IMG/VR virus record: IMGVR_UViG_3300048591_001680
Coordinates: 1-24,141 of that record
DNA from: a virus
DNA: 24,141 bases
Direction: 5' to 3' (one strand)
Shown here: one piece after another, positions 12,642-21,082 of the stretch
Layout: every line of letters starts with the position of its first letter
Position numbering within the stretch: position 1 is the first letter of the stretch
Made by a program: the position numbers and the translations under genes
Notes under the pieces: model-generated
What the model was told of the DNA's origin: nothing
Databases searched by the model: none
What the model saw: the letters and a program-made list of their open reading frames with translations, nothing else

Positions 12642-13067
12642 CTACAGGTGATCGGATTTCGCGTCGGCGGATTTTCGGGATGATCGTCTGGCCATTTTGA
12701 TGGCTCGCCGCACGAGCATCTGGCCTATCAGGTCGGTGAACGGCAAACCTCGCCTCGCGGCCTCCTCTCTCAGCCAAAGGACGATCGTGTCGATCTGACG
12801 TTCGCATTCGTCCGGACCCCAGGCATCCATCTGGAGGGCGTGATATTCGCAGGGGCACTCCTGAGTAGTTTCGATAAAGAATGGCCATCGCGCGAGAAGC
12901 TTCTTCAGAGCGGTCCCGGGTCCAATCGCGGCCGGACGATATGCGGGCCTCGGAGCCTGCACTCGGCAAACAGTCGGCACGGCGTCGTGATGTGTTCTGA
13001 GGCGACGACCGCACCTGGCACACACCAGGTCGCCACCCTCCCGTTGGAACTGGCAGCGGTCTTTCAC
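12642..13067 (-). CDS. Zinc-ribbon-like late phage protein, 141 aa
   Basis: Starts at GTG 13067, overlapping the stop of the large fibre gene as GTGA. An N-terminal CARCGRRLRTHHDAVPTVC could bind zinc. A middle CPCEYHALQMDAWGPDECER is followed by two helices (LREEAARRGLPFTDLIGQML, VRRAIKMARR). The WGPDxCE and WLREEAARRGLP patterns recur, as I recall, in proteins next to tail-fibre genes of environmental phages, so an assembly or tail-tip role is plausible. The longer frame to 13100 only extends into the upstream gene. Confidence 0.55.
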   Translation of the reverse strand: MKDRCQFQREGGDLVCARCGRRLRTHHDAVPTVCRVQAPRPAYRPAAIGPGTALKKLLARWPFFIETTQECPCEYHALQMDAWGPDECERQIDTIVLWLREEAARRGLPFTDLIGQMLVRRAIKMARRSSRKSADAKSDHL

Positions 13068-15634
13068 TCGAACCTCACGCTGATATCGGGCGGAGCACAC
13101 TGTCGCTTCCAGCGGACGCTGTTGTCGTAGCTCAGGCCATCGTCGCCGATTTCGGTATTTGTGCCGTAGGGATCTTCCTCATGAATGACATCCCACGATC
13201 CTTCGATCGATGCCTCGCTCGGGCACTCCGGCAGAGCCACAGCCTCCTCGGGATCTCCGAACGTGCGGCGGTAATACTTGCCTCCGTCAGTCACGGTCGC
13301 GGACACAACTTCGCCATCGACGACGTCGAGCTCAATGGCCGCCGGCCGCACCGCGAAACCAGGGGGCGTGAGAGCCACCGAGGCGTAGGACGTGCCGGTG
13401 TAGCCTTCGTAGACGTAGCCTTCGCCCGGGTTGTCGATCGTCACGGAAGAGACACGCCAATAGCTGCGGCCGTTCGAGTCTGTCTCTTCGGCAGTCACCA
13501 GTGACAGCTCGGGCATGGTCGTGTCGGCCCAATCACCCGGCACGGCGTCGAGCGAGGGCTCCTCGTGAATGATCTCGACGGGCACAGGCGAATGCCCGAT
13601 CGCTTGCTGCCCGGAGGCAGACCCTACGGCGGCGATCGTTCCCGGCGCCGTGATGATCCCCTGATCCAAAACAGCCACCGACACGAGCTGTCCGTTCGCG
13701 ATCGTCGCTAGCAACTTCGGTGCGGTTCGCACGTGGCCGGCCGTGAGGTCCAGGAATACCTCAGCCGTTCCGTCGGGCCTGTCTGTCTCCCCACCGTCGG
13801 TCACGGTGACCGAACTCACGCGATACTGGCCGATGCTGAAATACGAGAAGTTGACCGTGACGGCTGGTGGCGTCGTGAACCCTCCGATTGATATCCCGGC
13901 CGCTGGGACGCTGTACGACCACGTGAGAAAAGGAGGCAATACGACGTAATAGTTCTCACCCTCGCCCACCAGGTAGATAGTGCCGGCGAAGTACATCAGA
14001 TTCGATCCGGCATCGAGGATCGAAATCCCCGTCAGTCGCCAGAACGATTCTTCCTTGCCATCCAGGCAGTGCTGCCAGGTCGCCTGGAATCGAGCCGGCG
14101 TTGCGGACGTGGGCTGGTTGACGATAACCAGAACATCAGGCGGCGGTTTTCTCCAAAGCGTTCGTCTCGCATACCAAACGGTTTCCGAGACAGAAGCTCC
14201 GTATGCGTTCCCCCACGATCGAGAGACTTTGACGTAATGCTCGCCCGAGAAGACCAGCGTTGGCGCGGACCCACCACCACCATCCTCGTCGATCCACGAG
14301 GCAAAAGTGTCAACATGGGTCGTGCACTGGAAGTTGTTGACTCTCCAGGAGATGCTTTCGCCGTATGGCGTGTACGGGAAATCACCGTCCGGAGTCGCGT
14401 CCAGAGTGTAGGACCGAAATATCTCACCCCCCTCCGAAAGCAGCACGTCTAGCTCGTGGTCGCGTTCCCACGCCAGGTGGGCGACAGCGCTCGCATCAGC
14501 CCCGCCGCCGCCAGTGATCGCGACCGTCGGCACTGACGTGAGTGGGCCTGTGTAACCTCCTGAGATTGCGACCACGCGGCCATTCCAAACCGCGGTCCCG
14601 TCAGCGGAGCCGGCGATGCTGAGCGTCGGCCAATTCGGAGACACCGCCCCACTGCTGAAACCCACACGCCGATAGGTCCCCGCGTTCCTCACCTGCACCT
14701 CGGTGACACTGCCGTTGATGGCCGCGGTCGCGGTGGCGCCAGTTCCGCCACCACCCGAAAACGTCACTCGCGGCGATGGCGGGTATCCAGAGCCTCCGGC
14801 TGTTACCGTGACAGACTGAACGCGGTAGCGCATGACCACGGTGGCCGTGGCCCCCGAACCTCCACCGCCAGAGATGGAGACGGTCGGAGTCGATGTGAAG
14901 TTGTCACCGGAGGCGGTTACCGTGACGGCAACAATCTCGCCGGTTTCGGCGTTCCGAGTAGCCACCGCCGTAGCCCCCGAACCTCCACCGCCGCTGATTG
15001 ATACGGTTGGCGTCGACGTGTAGTCGCCGCCTGGGTCAGTGATCTCAACCTGGAACACATACCCCACCATCACCGCTGTCGCAGTGCAGCCCGATCCTCC
15101 CTCCACGGCGACGGTTGGCGCCGTTGTGTACCCACTACCACGATCCACCCTCGTGATCGAAGCGACCGGGCCGGCAATCACAGACTGAAACACGGCGGCG
15201 TTGCCGTCTACTGTCGATCCGCCCGAAAAGCTGACGGCCGGTGGCGTCGTGTAGCCACTGCCAGGGTTTGTAATCGTGACAGATGCCACTTCGCCGTGCA
15301 GCGTCACGATATACGACGAGGGAGTGCCGCCACCACCACTGAACGTCACCGTAGGCGTGGAGGAGTATCCACTGCCGCCATCGACGATTTCCACATAGGC
15401 GAGTCCAACAACTGGTGAGACTGGCGTGCAGGTGGTCGACACCGCGTCGAAAGGATCGGTGTCCGGAAAGTCGGCCAGCCATTCAGGCGGAGGTCCAGCA
15501 AGGACGATCTCACCACCGGCACCAGGCTCAGGCGTTGACAGGGTGACGATGACCTTCGGGTTCGGCGAGTGGCAGTCAGTGCACACGGGGCAATGGCATG
15601 ACTTCTTGCCGAAGAGATATCCATCTTTACTCAT
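13064..15634 (-). CDS. Large repeat-rich tail fibre / tail-tip protein, 856 aa
   Basis: The longest structural protein here after assembly genes. Residues 1-25 hold a compact Cys cluster (CHCPVCTDC) that could bind metal. Residues 75-345 hold about seven repeats of a unit near 40-45 residues, with the core GSGYTSTPTVSISGGGGSGA, alternating with strands such as VASVTITNP. The middle and end (350-856) are beta-rich with Tyr and Trp. Repeats of this type are common in fibres of marine and environmental phages and are thought to form elongated beta structures exposed to the host. ATG 15634 follows the previous gene by 12 bases. The receptor-binding role is inferred from position, composition and size. 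Confidence 0.72.
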   Translation of the reverse strand: MSKDGYLFGKKSCHCPVCTDCHSPNPKVIVTLSTPEPGAGGEIVLAGPPPEWLADFPDTDPFDAVSTTCTPVSPVVGLAYVEIVDGGSGYSSTPTVTFSGGGGTPSSYIVTLHGEVASVTITNPGSGYTTPPAVSFSGGSTVDGNAAVFQSVIAGPVASITRVDRGSGYTTAPTVAVEGGSGCTATAVMVGYVFQVEITDPGGDYTSTPTVSISGGGGSGATAVATRNAETGEIVAVTVTASGDNFTSTPTVSISGGGGSGATATVVMRYRVQSVTVTAGGSGYPPSPRVTFSGGGGTGATATAAINGSVTEVQVRNAGTYRRVGFSSGAVSPNWPTLSIAGSADGTAVWNGRVVAISGGYTGPLTSVPTVAITGGGGADASAVAHLAWERDHELDVLLSEGGEIFRSYTLDATPDGDFPYTPYGESISWRVNNFQCTTHVDTFASWIDEDGGGGSAPTLVFSGEHYVKVSRSWGNAYGASVSETVWYARRTLWRKPPPDVLVIVNQPTSATPARFQATWQHCLDGKEESFWRLTGISILDAGSNLMYFAGTIYLVGEGENYYVVLPPFLTWSYSVPAAGISIGGFTTPPAVTVNFSYFSIGQYRVSSVTVTDGGETDRPDGTAEVFLDLTAGHVRTAPKLLATIANGQLVSVAVLDQGIITAPGTIAAVGSASGQQAIGHSPVPVEIIHEEPSLDAVPGDWADTTMPELSLVTAEETDSNGRSYWRVSSVTIDNPGEGYVYEGYTGTSYASVALTPPGFAVRPAAIELDVVDGEVVSATVTDGGKYYRRTFGDPEEAVALPECPSEASIEGSWDVIHEEDPYGTNTEIGDDGLSYDNSVRWKRQCAPPDISVRFE
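14830..15390 (-). repeat. Internal G-S-G-Y repeat array in fibre gene
   Basis: The minus-strand frame encodes a run of units containing G-S-G-Y-T-x-x-P-T-V. At DNA level CCCCCGAACCTCCACCGCC (plus strand) recurs exactly at 14851 and 14974, 123 bases (41 codons) apart. This shows recent duplication among older, diverged copies. Confidence 0.75.
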
Positions 15635-15646
15635 GACTCACGGCAC

Positions 15647-16399
15647 TCAGTTGCACTGAAACCACATCAGCACCCACGTCGAACCGTAGCGACAGGCGCC
15701 GAGCTTTCGATACTGGCCATTCGTCGAGAACGTCGCGGCAAAATTCACGACGTTGAACTCAACCGTTGGTGAAACCGGATTGCCTCCTTCGTTGAGAAGC
15801 TGAACAGTCTTCGTCATGCCGACTTCCCAGTACCCCTGAAAGCGAGCGACACGGAATGAATCTGGCTCCCCACCAATCCGCACCAGGGCCCACTTGTCGT
15901 CACCGACGCCCTCCGACCAAAGAATCTCGACAGGCCCGACCCAGGCCGACTCGAGCTTTCCGGCTTCGCCCTCGATCGCCTTCGCAAAACCGTGCGCCGC
16001 GTCCCGCACGTGCATCTTGCATTGGGTCACGCCGACAATGACCACGTCGCCGAACTCGTCCTCCTTGATCGGCTCGGAGGCGATGACGAGCTTTTTCGGG
16101 GCCGCACTTGGTTTCCCGACGGTCAGGCAGGGTAGCGTTTTGAACTGGCTCAGGCCTTGCCCGAAGCTGCCGGCATCGATCGCCGGTAGGATCCCGGTGA
16201 CCTCGAGGATGCCGAATCGCGGCACAAGCGATCCGGTGTTGTTCTTCGCGGCGATGACGAGGTTCATGGCCGCGGAGCTGCCGAGCGTAGTTGCGCCACC
16301 CTGCTGCTCGGTGGCCATGTCCATAAGCCGATTCACGGCGACATGGTGAAGCCCACGATTGACGGGCTGTCCCGGAGCGACCTTGCGAAACGGGTTCAT
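15647..16399 (-). CDS. Phage tail-tip / structural protein, 250 aa
   Basis: ATG 16399 overlaps the stop of the 311-residue gene as ATGA; a longer open frame upstream is shadow. The sequence has no signal or membrane helix and is rich in strands (AMNLVIAAKNNTGSLVPRFG, DVVIVGVTQCKMHVRD, PVSPTVEFNVVNFAATFST). It lies between a tail-tip protein and the fibre, the usual place for baseplate hub or fibre-adaptor proteins. I do not recognise the family. A structural role is inferred from order alone. Confidence 0.6.
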   Translation of the reverse strand: MNPFRKVAPGQPVNRGLHHVAVNRLMDMATEQQGGATTLGSSAAMNLVIAAKNNTGSLVPRFGILEVTGILPAIDAGSFGQGLSQFKTLPCLTVGKPSAAPKKLVIASEPIKEDEFGDVVIVGVTQCKMHVRDAAHGFAKAIEGEAGKLESAWVGPVEILWSEGVGDDKWALVRIGGEPDSFRVARFQGYWEVGMTKTVQLLNEGGNPVSPTVEFNVVNFAATFSTNGQYRKLGACRYGSTWVLMWFQCN

Positions 16400-17331
16400 G
16401 CCGCCCCCGCAAACGCGTCCGCTGGCTGGCCAAGAGTGGGGAATGGGTTGCCGATCAAGAGGTCGGCAAAATCTCCGCTCGGGCCGGTGCACTCGATGTA
16501 GACGAGCTTTGGTCGTTTGATGATGTGGTCGTGGTCCTCGCTCGTTTCATACTGGACCGACATATGGTCGTGGCCAAACTTTGTGATCTCGGCATAGCCG
16601 ACCGTGAACGTACGGTTTGGTATGGCCGTGAAGTTGAAATTGACCGCAACAGAGGATTGCCCCTGCGTGATCAGCCCCCTCGCTCCGTGGAACTTCACTT
16701 CGCCGGCATCGAAGATTCGCCACGGCTTGCTGTTGATCCTCCCCGTCATCAGGTACAGGGTGCGGATGTAGCTGGCGAGCACAAACGTCGACGGAAAATG
16801 CCACGTCTCGTTGAAGGTGAACGCGGGCACCGGGACATCGACACCCTGGACCTGGTCGCCTTGGACGTTGATGGCCCCGTCGAGATTTGGAACCGGGGTG
16901 TCAGGGGCTGCGCCTTCGACGACGAAATATCCTTTTTGTCCAGTTGCCCCCGCAGCCGTTGTTTTGTCTTCGCCACGATAGGCCTGCGTGATGTGCTCCG
17001 TGCCGCCGGTCGTGTCAAACTCGAACGTCGCCGGCTTCGGTTCCTCTCCGCCGTCGCCTTCGCCATCACCGGCATTCACTGCCGGGTTGTGGTAGTTCGC
17101 CGAAACGAGATAGAAGCCGTTTCCTTGCGAATCGAGGTTGAGGTTCTTCCGGCGATGGCTTCCGATCAGCCGAGGTGCGATCTCCTCACCCTTGGCCTCT
17201 GCGGAAGAGTACGACGTCATGCCGCTGATGAGCCAGCGGAGCGTCACGTTCCGAGAAACGGAGCCGTCGTCGCCGATCTCCAGGCTTCCGGATTGAGAGT
17301 CGAACAGCGGTATGACGTCAGGCACGCTCAT
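16396..17331 (-). CDS. Phage minor tail / distal-tail-like protein, 311 aa
   Basis: Directly follows the tape measure gene with a four-base overlap, the position where distal tail and tail-tip proteins are encoded in siphoviruses. It is strand-rich (SRNVTLRWLISGMTSYS, SVAVNFNFTAIPNRTFTVGY), with an acidic Gly-rich loop (GDGEGDGGEE) near residue 90 and a His-rich stretch (KFGHDHMSVQYETSEDHDH) near 255. No catalytic motif is seen. The assignment is positional; no specific family is recognised. Confidence 0.62.
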   Translation of the reverse strand: MSVPDVIPLFDSQSGSLEIGDDGSVSRNVTLRWLISGMTSYSSAEAKGEEIAPRLIGSHRRKNLNLDSQGNGFYLVSANYHNPAVNAGDGEGDGGEEPKPATFEFDTTGGTEHITQAYRGEDKTTAAGATGQKGYFVVEGAAPDTPVPNLDGAINVQGDQVQGVDVPVPAFTFNETWHFPSTFVLASYIRTLYLMTGRINSKPWRIFDAGEVKFHGARGLITQGQSSVAVNFNFTAIPNRTFTVGYAEITKFGHDHMSVQYETSEDHDHIIKRPKLVYIECTGPSGDFADLLIGNPFPTLGQPADAFAGAA

Positions 17332-19457
17332 GCGAACGCCACGCCTCCGTTTTTCACTTCACGGATCAGTTCCTTGAGAACGCGCGTTTGATCCTTGACC
17401 TCGGCAAGCATCTTTTCGGTCGCAGACATCATGTCGCGGTCCACCTGGGTCTTCGCGGTCTTCCCCTTGGCAATGTCGGCGGCGGCCTTGAGGCCCTCGT
17501 CAATGCTCGCGAGCTTCCCAGCCATTTCCTTCGTGGCGATCGCCGTCTGCTGTGCAGCTTCGAGCTGCGGGCCGATGCCCTGGACGTTGCTCGAATAGCC
17601 GGACAGCGTTGCCGCCTTCACGCCTTCGCCGGCCATGCCAGACTCACCGGGCGCTGGCATCTGAGCCTTGAACTCGGCCATCGCCTTCTGCATCCCCGTG
17701 GCGAGGTCTTCTTGCTTTTGGTCCGCCTCTGGCTTTGCCAACGCCTTTTCTTCAAGCCGCCGCAGATCGTCGCGAAGGGTGTCGATCGTGGCCTGCCGGA
17801 ATTCGCGATGAGCGTCGGACTCTTTCTTTCGCTGGTCCGAAATCTTCTGGCGGCCTTCCTCGCCGAGCGTCTCGAAAGCCTTGGCACCGGTCAGTCCGGC
17901 GATTGCGTTCACGGCGCTGGCGAGCTGGTCCCCGATGAACGTGGCGGCATCAAGGACACCGTTTTTCAGTTCCAGCCACAGGTCGCCAAAAAATCCGGCC
18001 ATCCGCTTCAGGGCGATGGCGGTTTTGGTGATCATGATCTGCCAGGCAGTGCTGAAATCGAGCCTGCTCATCGACGCCATGATCGCGTCCGTCGACTTCC
18101 GGAACTCCGGATTCATCTGACGGCCCATGAAAATCATTCCCGCAATCGCCGCCGAGAACCCCATGACGGCGAGCCCCATTGGCGTGAAGAGCGCCGGGAT
18201 CAGCGTCATCGCGTTCTTCACGAGCCCCAGCCCCCCGGCAAGAAACTTCAAGGCGAATCCGCCAGCTATCGCGGCGAGGCCGAACGCAAAGACGCCACCC
18301 GTAGCCGCGGCGACAACCTGGGCAACAATCGGAAACTGCTCGAGCAGTGCTCTAAGGACGCCGGAAAGCCACGTGGCCCCGGCCGCAACGACCTGCAGGC
18401 TCGGGGCGAGCGCGTCGCCGAACGCGAGGGACACGCCCTCGATGGCGCTCCACAGGATTCGGAGCGAGCCGCCGAGGCCAGCATCCATCTTCTTGGCTGT
18501 CTTCTCTGCGATGTCACCGGCGCCGACGATGTTCTTGTGAAGTGTGCGGGTGTCAGCCACGGCCCCAGCGATTGCCGCGGCCCCGGTGATTCCCAATAAT
18601 CCAAACGCTTCGTTGAACTTCGCCATCCGATCACCGCTTGGCATGTTGGCCGTGGCTGCGGCGACCTCTCCAAGCGTGTCCACGAGCGGTCGGATGTTCC
18701 TGTCAGCGTCGAGAAACGAGACGCCGAAGATCTTTTTGAGTTTCTCGGCCTCGGCTCCGGTGATCGTGAGGAGGCGGCGCACCGCCGTGCCTGCGTTGCT
18801 GCCCTGGATACCGACGTTCCCGAGCGTGCCGAGAATCGCGGCCGTCTCTTCAAGAGACATGCCGGCGTCTGCTGCATTCTTGCCGGCATAGCTCAAGGCT
18901 TCGCCCAGACCCTCCACCGTGTTGAACGACATGTTGGCGGCGGCCGTCAGCGTGTTAGCCACGCGCGTGGCATCTGCGGCGCCGAGCCCGAACTGACGAA
19001 TCGATGCGGCCATGATGCCGGAGGCGAGCGTCGCATCCGTGCCCGTCGCCCGCGCGAGGTTCATGACCGCTCCGGTCATCTCCTCGATCTCCGCTGGCTT
19101 GAAGCCGGCTCGACCAAGCTCCGCCATCAGAAGAGCGACCTGGGCGGCTGTGAAGCTCGTCGTGGCGCCCAGCTCGCGAGCCCGCTTGGTGAGCGAAGCA
19201 AGCTCCGGATCGGTCGCCTGGGCCACGGCCCCCGTCATCCGGATCGCGTCATCGAACGCCGTGAACTGACCGAGGGCCAGCACCATGGGCGCTCCAACCA
19301 TCGCCGCGCCCATGGCGAGATTGCGGCCGACATTCTGCATGGAAGCCCCCATGCGATTCATGCGGGCCTGCATGCGAGCCATCGCCTGATGAAACTTCCC
19401 GTCCTTCGCGAAGATTTCGACGAATGCCGCGCCGGCTCTGACTGCACCTGCTGACAT
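17328..19457 (-). CDS. Tail tape measure protein (TP901 family)
   Basis: A 709-residue protein. Residues 60-300 show the TP901-type core: FDDAIRMTGAVAQATDPEL, TSFTAAQVALLMAELGRAGF, SGIMAASIRQFGLGAADATR, AANMSFNTVEGLGEALSYAG and LGTLGNVGIQGSNAGTAVRR. Hydrophobic helices occupy about 360-460 (FAFGLAAIAGGFALKFLAGG), as is usual for proteins that help DNA cross the membrane. Charged coiled-coil stretches follow near the C-terminus. At about 1.5 angstroms per residue the tail would be near 100 nm long. It starts six bases after the stop of the frameshifted tail chaperone, the canonical order. Confidence 0.93.
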   Translation of the reverse strand: MSAGAVRAGAAFVEIFAKDGKFHQAMARMQARMNRMGASMQNVGRNLAMGAAMVGAPMVLALGQFTAFDDAIRMTGAVAQATDPELASLTKRARELGATTSFTAAQVALLMAELGRAGFKPAEIEEMTGAVMNLARATGTDATLASGIMAASIRQFGLGAADATRVANTLTAAANMSFNTVEGLGEALSYAGKNAADAGMSLEETAAILGTLGNVGIQGSNAGTAVRRLLTITGAEAEKLKKIFGVSFLDADRNIRPLVDTLGEVAAATANMPSGDRMAKFNEAFGLLGITGAAAIAGAVADTRTLHKNIVGAGDIAEKTAKKMDAGLGGSLRILWSAIEGVSLAFGDALAPSLQVVAAGATWLSGVLRALLEQFPIVAQVVAAATGGVFAFGLAAIAGGFALKFLAGGLGLVKNAMTLIPALFTPMGLAVMGFSAAIAGMIFMGRQMNPEFRKSTDAIMASMSRLDFSTAWQIMITKTAIALKRMAGFFGDLWLELKNGVLDAATFIGDQLASAVNAIAGLTGAKAFETLGEEGRQKISDQRKKESDAHREFRQATIDTLRDDLRRLEEKALAKPEADQKQEDLATGMQKAMAEFKAQMPAPGESGMAGEGVKAATLSGYSSNVQGIGPQLEAAQQTAIATKEMAGKLASIDEGLKAAADIAKGKTAKTQVDRDMMSATEKMLAEVKDQTRVLKELIREVKNGGVAFA

Positions 19458-19463
19458 GAGTCG

Positions 19464-20209
19464 TCACCTGAACATGGCTTTGAAGTCTTCCTCCGGCAGG
19501 ACCGGAAGGTGGGCGTATTTGTCGTTTCGTGGCACTGGTGCTTCGTCGTCTTCCGCGAACGGATCAAAGTCCTTCGGCTCGAATGGTTCGCTCTGTTTCT
19601 TGGGGTCTCGGTGCAGCTCACACATCTGAGCTAGGACCGACGACGTCCTCCTCCACTCGTCTTTCTGGCGGCCTTCCGCGAGCCACGTGAGCTTGTAGAG
19701 CGGCCAGGGCTCCGGATCGCCGATGCCAGCAATACCGGCGAGCTCGTAGCAAAGTCGCTCAATCTCATAAGCTCCGAGTCGATTTCCTTTTCCACCGCCG
19801 CGATCTGCTTCTCCATCGCCTCCCTGAGAGCGGGTTCGGCTTCTCTTGCCTTTTGCAGCCCGCGAGCGAACACGACGGCCAGCGGGTGGTTCAGGGCCTC
19901 TAAAAAAAAAGCAACCTCGTCGAGCAGTGCAGCGATTGCCTGCCGTCCCGAGTGACCGTCGAAAAGGTCGAAGAACTCATCCGGCGTGGTGATTCCGGCT
20001 TCGAGGCACTGCTTTTCAACCAAAACCCAGGCGACGCTGCAGAACGCGTCCGCTTCGTTCAGCTTCGCGATCAATCCCTCGCCGGCCGTGACATCGAAGA
20101 AGTCGATGCCCGTGCGCTCTTTCACGCGGCGGCGAACGCCGATCGTGATCTCGAAATTCCATTCCTTGCCGTTCTTGTCTTTGAATGTCTTCACGTACCG
20201 TGCATCCAT
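19464..20209 (-). CDS. Tail assembly chaperone, -1 frameshift fusion (gpGT-like)
   Basis: Two frames join to give about 248 residues. The first frame (from ATG 20209, or GTG 20194) encodes MDARYVKTFKDKNGKEW and helices up to KQIAAVEKEIDSEL. There the sense coding switches to the -1 frame, which reads AYEIERLCYELAGIAGIGDP, WPLYKLTWLAEGRQKDEW, RRTSSVLAQMCELHRDPKK and PFEPKDFDPF before TGA at 19464-19466. The second frame has no ATG, GTG or TTG start before residue 46 of that segment, so it needs a frameshift. A frameshifted chaperone pair immediately before the tape measure gene is conserved in long-tailed phages, lambda G/GT being the model. Chaperone role is strong by position; the slip site is inferred near 19787-19793. 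Confidence 0.8.
19631..20209 (-). CDS. Tail assembly chaperone, unshifted product (gpG-like)
   Basis: The zero-frame product is 192 residues and ends at TGA 19631. Its last 35 or so residues (SPVLLASAIRSPGRSTSSRG and an Arg-rich end) look like out-of-frame reading, as expected downstream of a slip site. It overlaps the end of the second tail-tube gene by 19 bases from ATG 20209, or by four bases from GTG 20194. The GTGA overlap of the latter matches the style of neighbouring genes, so the true start may be 20194. No strong Shine-Dalgarno sequence is seen for either start. It would coat the tape measure protein during tail assembly. Confidence 0.72.
   Translation of the reverse strand: MDARYVKTFKDKNGKEWNFEITIGVRRRVKERTGIDFFDVTAGEGLIAKLNEADAFCSVAWVLVEKQCLEAGITTPDEFFDLFDGHSGRQAIAALLDEVAFFLEALNHPLAVVFARGLQKAREAEPALREAMEKQIAAVEKEIDSELMRLSDFATSSPVLLASAIRSPGRSTSSRGSRKAARKTSGGGRRRS
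19787..19793 (-). promoter_or_regulatory. Candidate -1 slippery site
   Basis: GGAAAAG on the minus strand, read in the zero frame as G GAA AAG. A slip of the Lys-tRNA from AAG to AAA moves translation to the -1 frame exactly where coding character changes. It is not a perfect X-XXY-YYZ heptamer, because Glu-tRNA re-pairs poorly. Confidence 0.45.
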
Positions 20210-20562
20210 TGCTTGAGGGTGAAACGACCGATCACGCCGTCGTCGAGCGGCTCTGAAGACTCCGACTCGCACACCGTGTAGTTGCCAGATACGTCACGGA
20301 AGCCGCCGGACGTGGCGACCTGGCAGATGCCACCGGTTTCCTCTGCCGCGGCGAGGGCTGCGAAGCAGCTCTTCCGCAAAACCTCGACCTCGATCTCGTA
20401 CGTGCGGTGAGTGACGACCGTGGATTCGGCCGAGTGACCGTAGCCGGTGCCCTCGATCTCTTTCGTGCGGCGCCGGACGTAAACGTCTCGCACACCCGGC
20501 AGTAGATTGCCGTCTACGCGAAACTCGCAGTCCTTCCCGAGAACGAAATCATCGACTGGCAA
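20191..20562 (-). CDS. Tail tube-like protein, copy B (123 aa)
   Basis: A beta-rich protein starting at TTG 20562. An in-frame stop lies just upstream and there is no internal alternative. The sequence aligns by eye with its upstream neighbour: LGKDCEF at the start, DVSGNYTV and SEPLDDG near the end. Tandem related genes of about 125 residues before the tail chaperone suggest major tail protein or tube/completion variants. Charged strands (RTYEIEVEVLRKSC) fit a tube fold. Which copy builds the tube is unknown. It overlaps the start of the chaperone gene. Confidence 0.65.
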   Translation of the reverse strand: MPVDDFVLGKDCEFRVDGNLLPGVRDVYVRRRTKEIEGTGYGHSAESTVVTHRTYEIEVEVLRKSCFAALAAAEETGGICQVATSGGFRDVSGNYTVCESESSEPLDDGVIGRFTLKQWMHGT

Positions 20563-20587
20563 AGGTCACCCCGCTTCGTGGCTACGA

Positions 20588-20980
20588 TCAGGGGCCTTCG
20601 GGCTCTTCGTACGGGAGGATCGTGCGGATGAGCGAAATGGTCCAGAAGATGCCGTCGTCGAGCTCCTGGGGCTCGCTGATGTTCTCGACCTGGTAATCGC
20701 CAGAGACATCCGTGGTCGGCCCGGCAGGCGTCCGAACCATCGTTACGGTGCCAGTGCCCCGGTGGGTGCAAGTGTGATCGCCGACCACAACCTCGATCTT
20801 GGTCTTGGTGCGGACAACGACATCGAGCTCGTCGTCGCCGCTGCCGCGAACGGTCATTCGCGCGGTGGCACCGGGCTCCTGCGTGATAGTGACGGTGCGA
20901 ACGTCATCGTTCGCGATGCCGCCAGAGAAGGCGAAATTACAGTCCTTCCCGAGATACCACTTGCGTGTCGTGTTGGGCAT
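20588..20980 (-). CDS. Tail tube-like protein, copy A (130 aa)
   Basis: Starts at ATG 20980 with AGGAATC upstream. Its strand-rich sequence (DVRTVTITQEPGATARMTVR, ELDVVVRTKTKIEVVVGD) and position before the tail chaperone fit a major tail or tail tube protein. It shares LGKDCNF, DVSGDYQV and SEPQELDDG with copy B, so the two genes arose by duplication. A candidate promoter lies in the 100-base gap before it, as would suit a highly expressed virion protein. Function is inferred from order and composition. Confidence 0.68.
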   Translation of the reverse strand: MPNTTRKWYLGKDCNFAFSGGIANDDVRTVTITQEPGATARMTVRGSGDDELDVVVRTKTKIEVVVGDHTCTHRGTGTVTMVRTPAGPTTDVSGDYQVENISEPQELDDGIFWTISLIRTILPYEEPEGP

Positions 20981-21042
20981 GGATGATTCCTGATTTGGCG
21001 GCCGCGGGGCTCACTTTTCGGCAACTCGTTCCGGTGAACATA

Positions 21043-21075
21043 AGTATACCGCTACCCGATTTCGGCGGGCTGCTG
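21043..21075 (-). promoter_or_regulatory. Possible promoter before tail tube gene
   Basis: On the minus strand TATACT (21048-21043) is a good -10 match in the only sizeable gap of the tail operon (20981-21082). No convincing -35 hexamer lies 16-18 bases upstream, so activity would need an activator or an unusual sigma factor. The gap also holds a short CCGA/TCGG dyad. Confidence 0.3.
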
Positions 21076-21082
21076 CGCGGCG

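Noticed and set aside
16525-17391. 288-residue plus-strand open frame
   Set aside because: It lies opposite the 311-residue tail protein and shows no domain pattern; a shadow of the GC-rich coding strand.
17388-18599. 403-residue plus-strand open frame opposite the tape measure gene
   Set aside because: It is antisense to a confident gene, with Arg/His/Gly-rich composition typical of GC-rich shadow frames.
19358-19621. 87-residue minus-strand frame between chaperone and tape measure
   Set aside because: It is Ser/Arg/Thr-rich low-quality sequence in the third frame. The -1 frame here is the real continuation of the chaperone.
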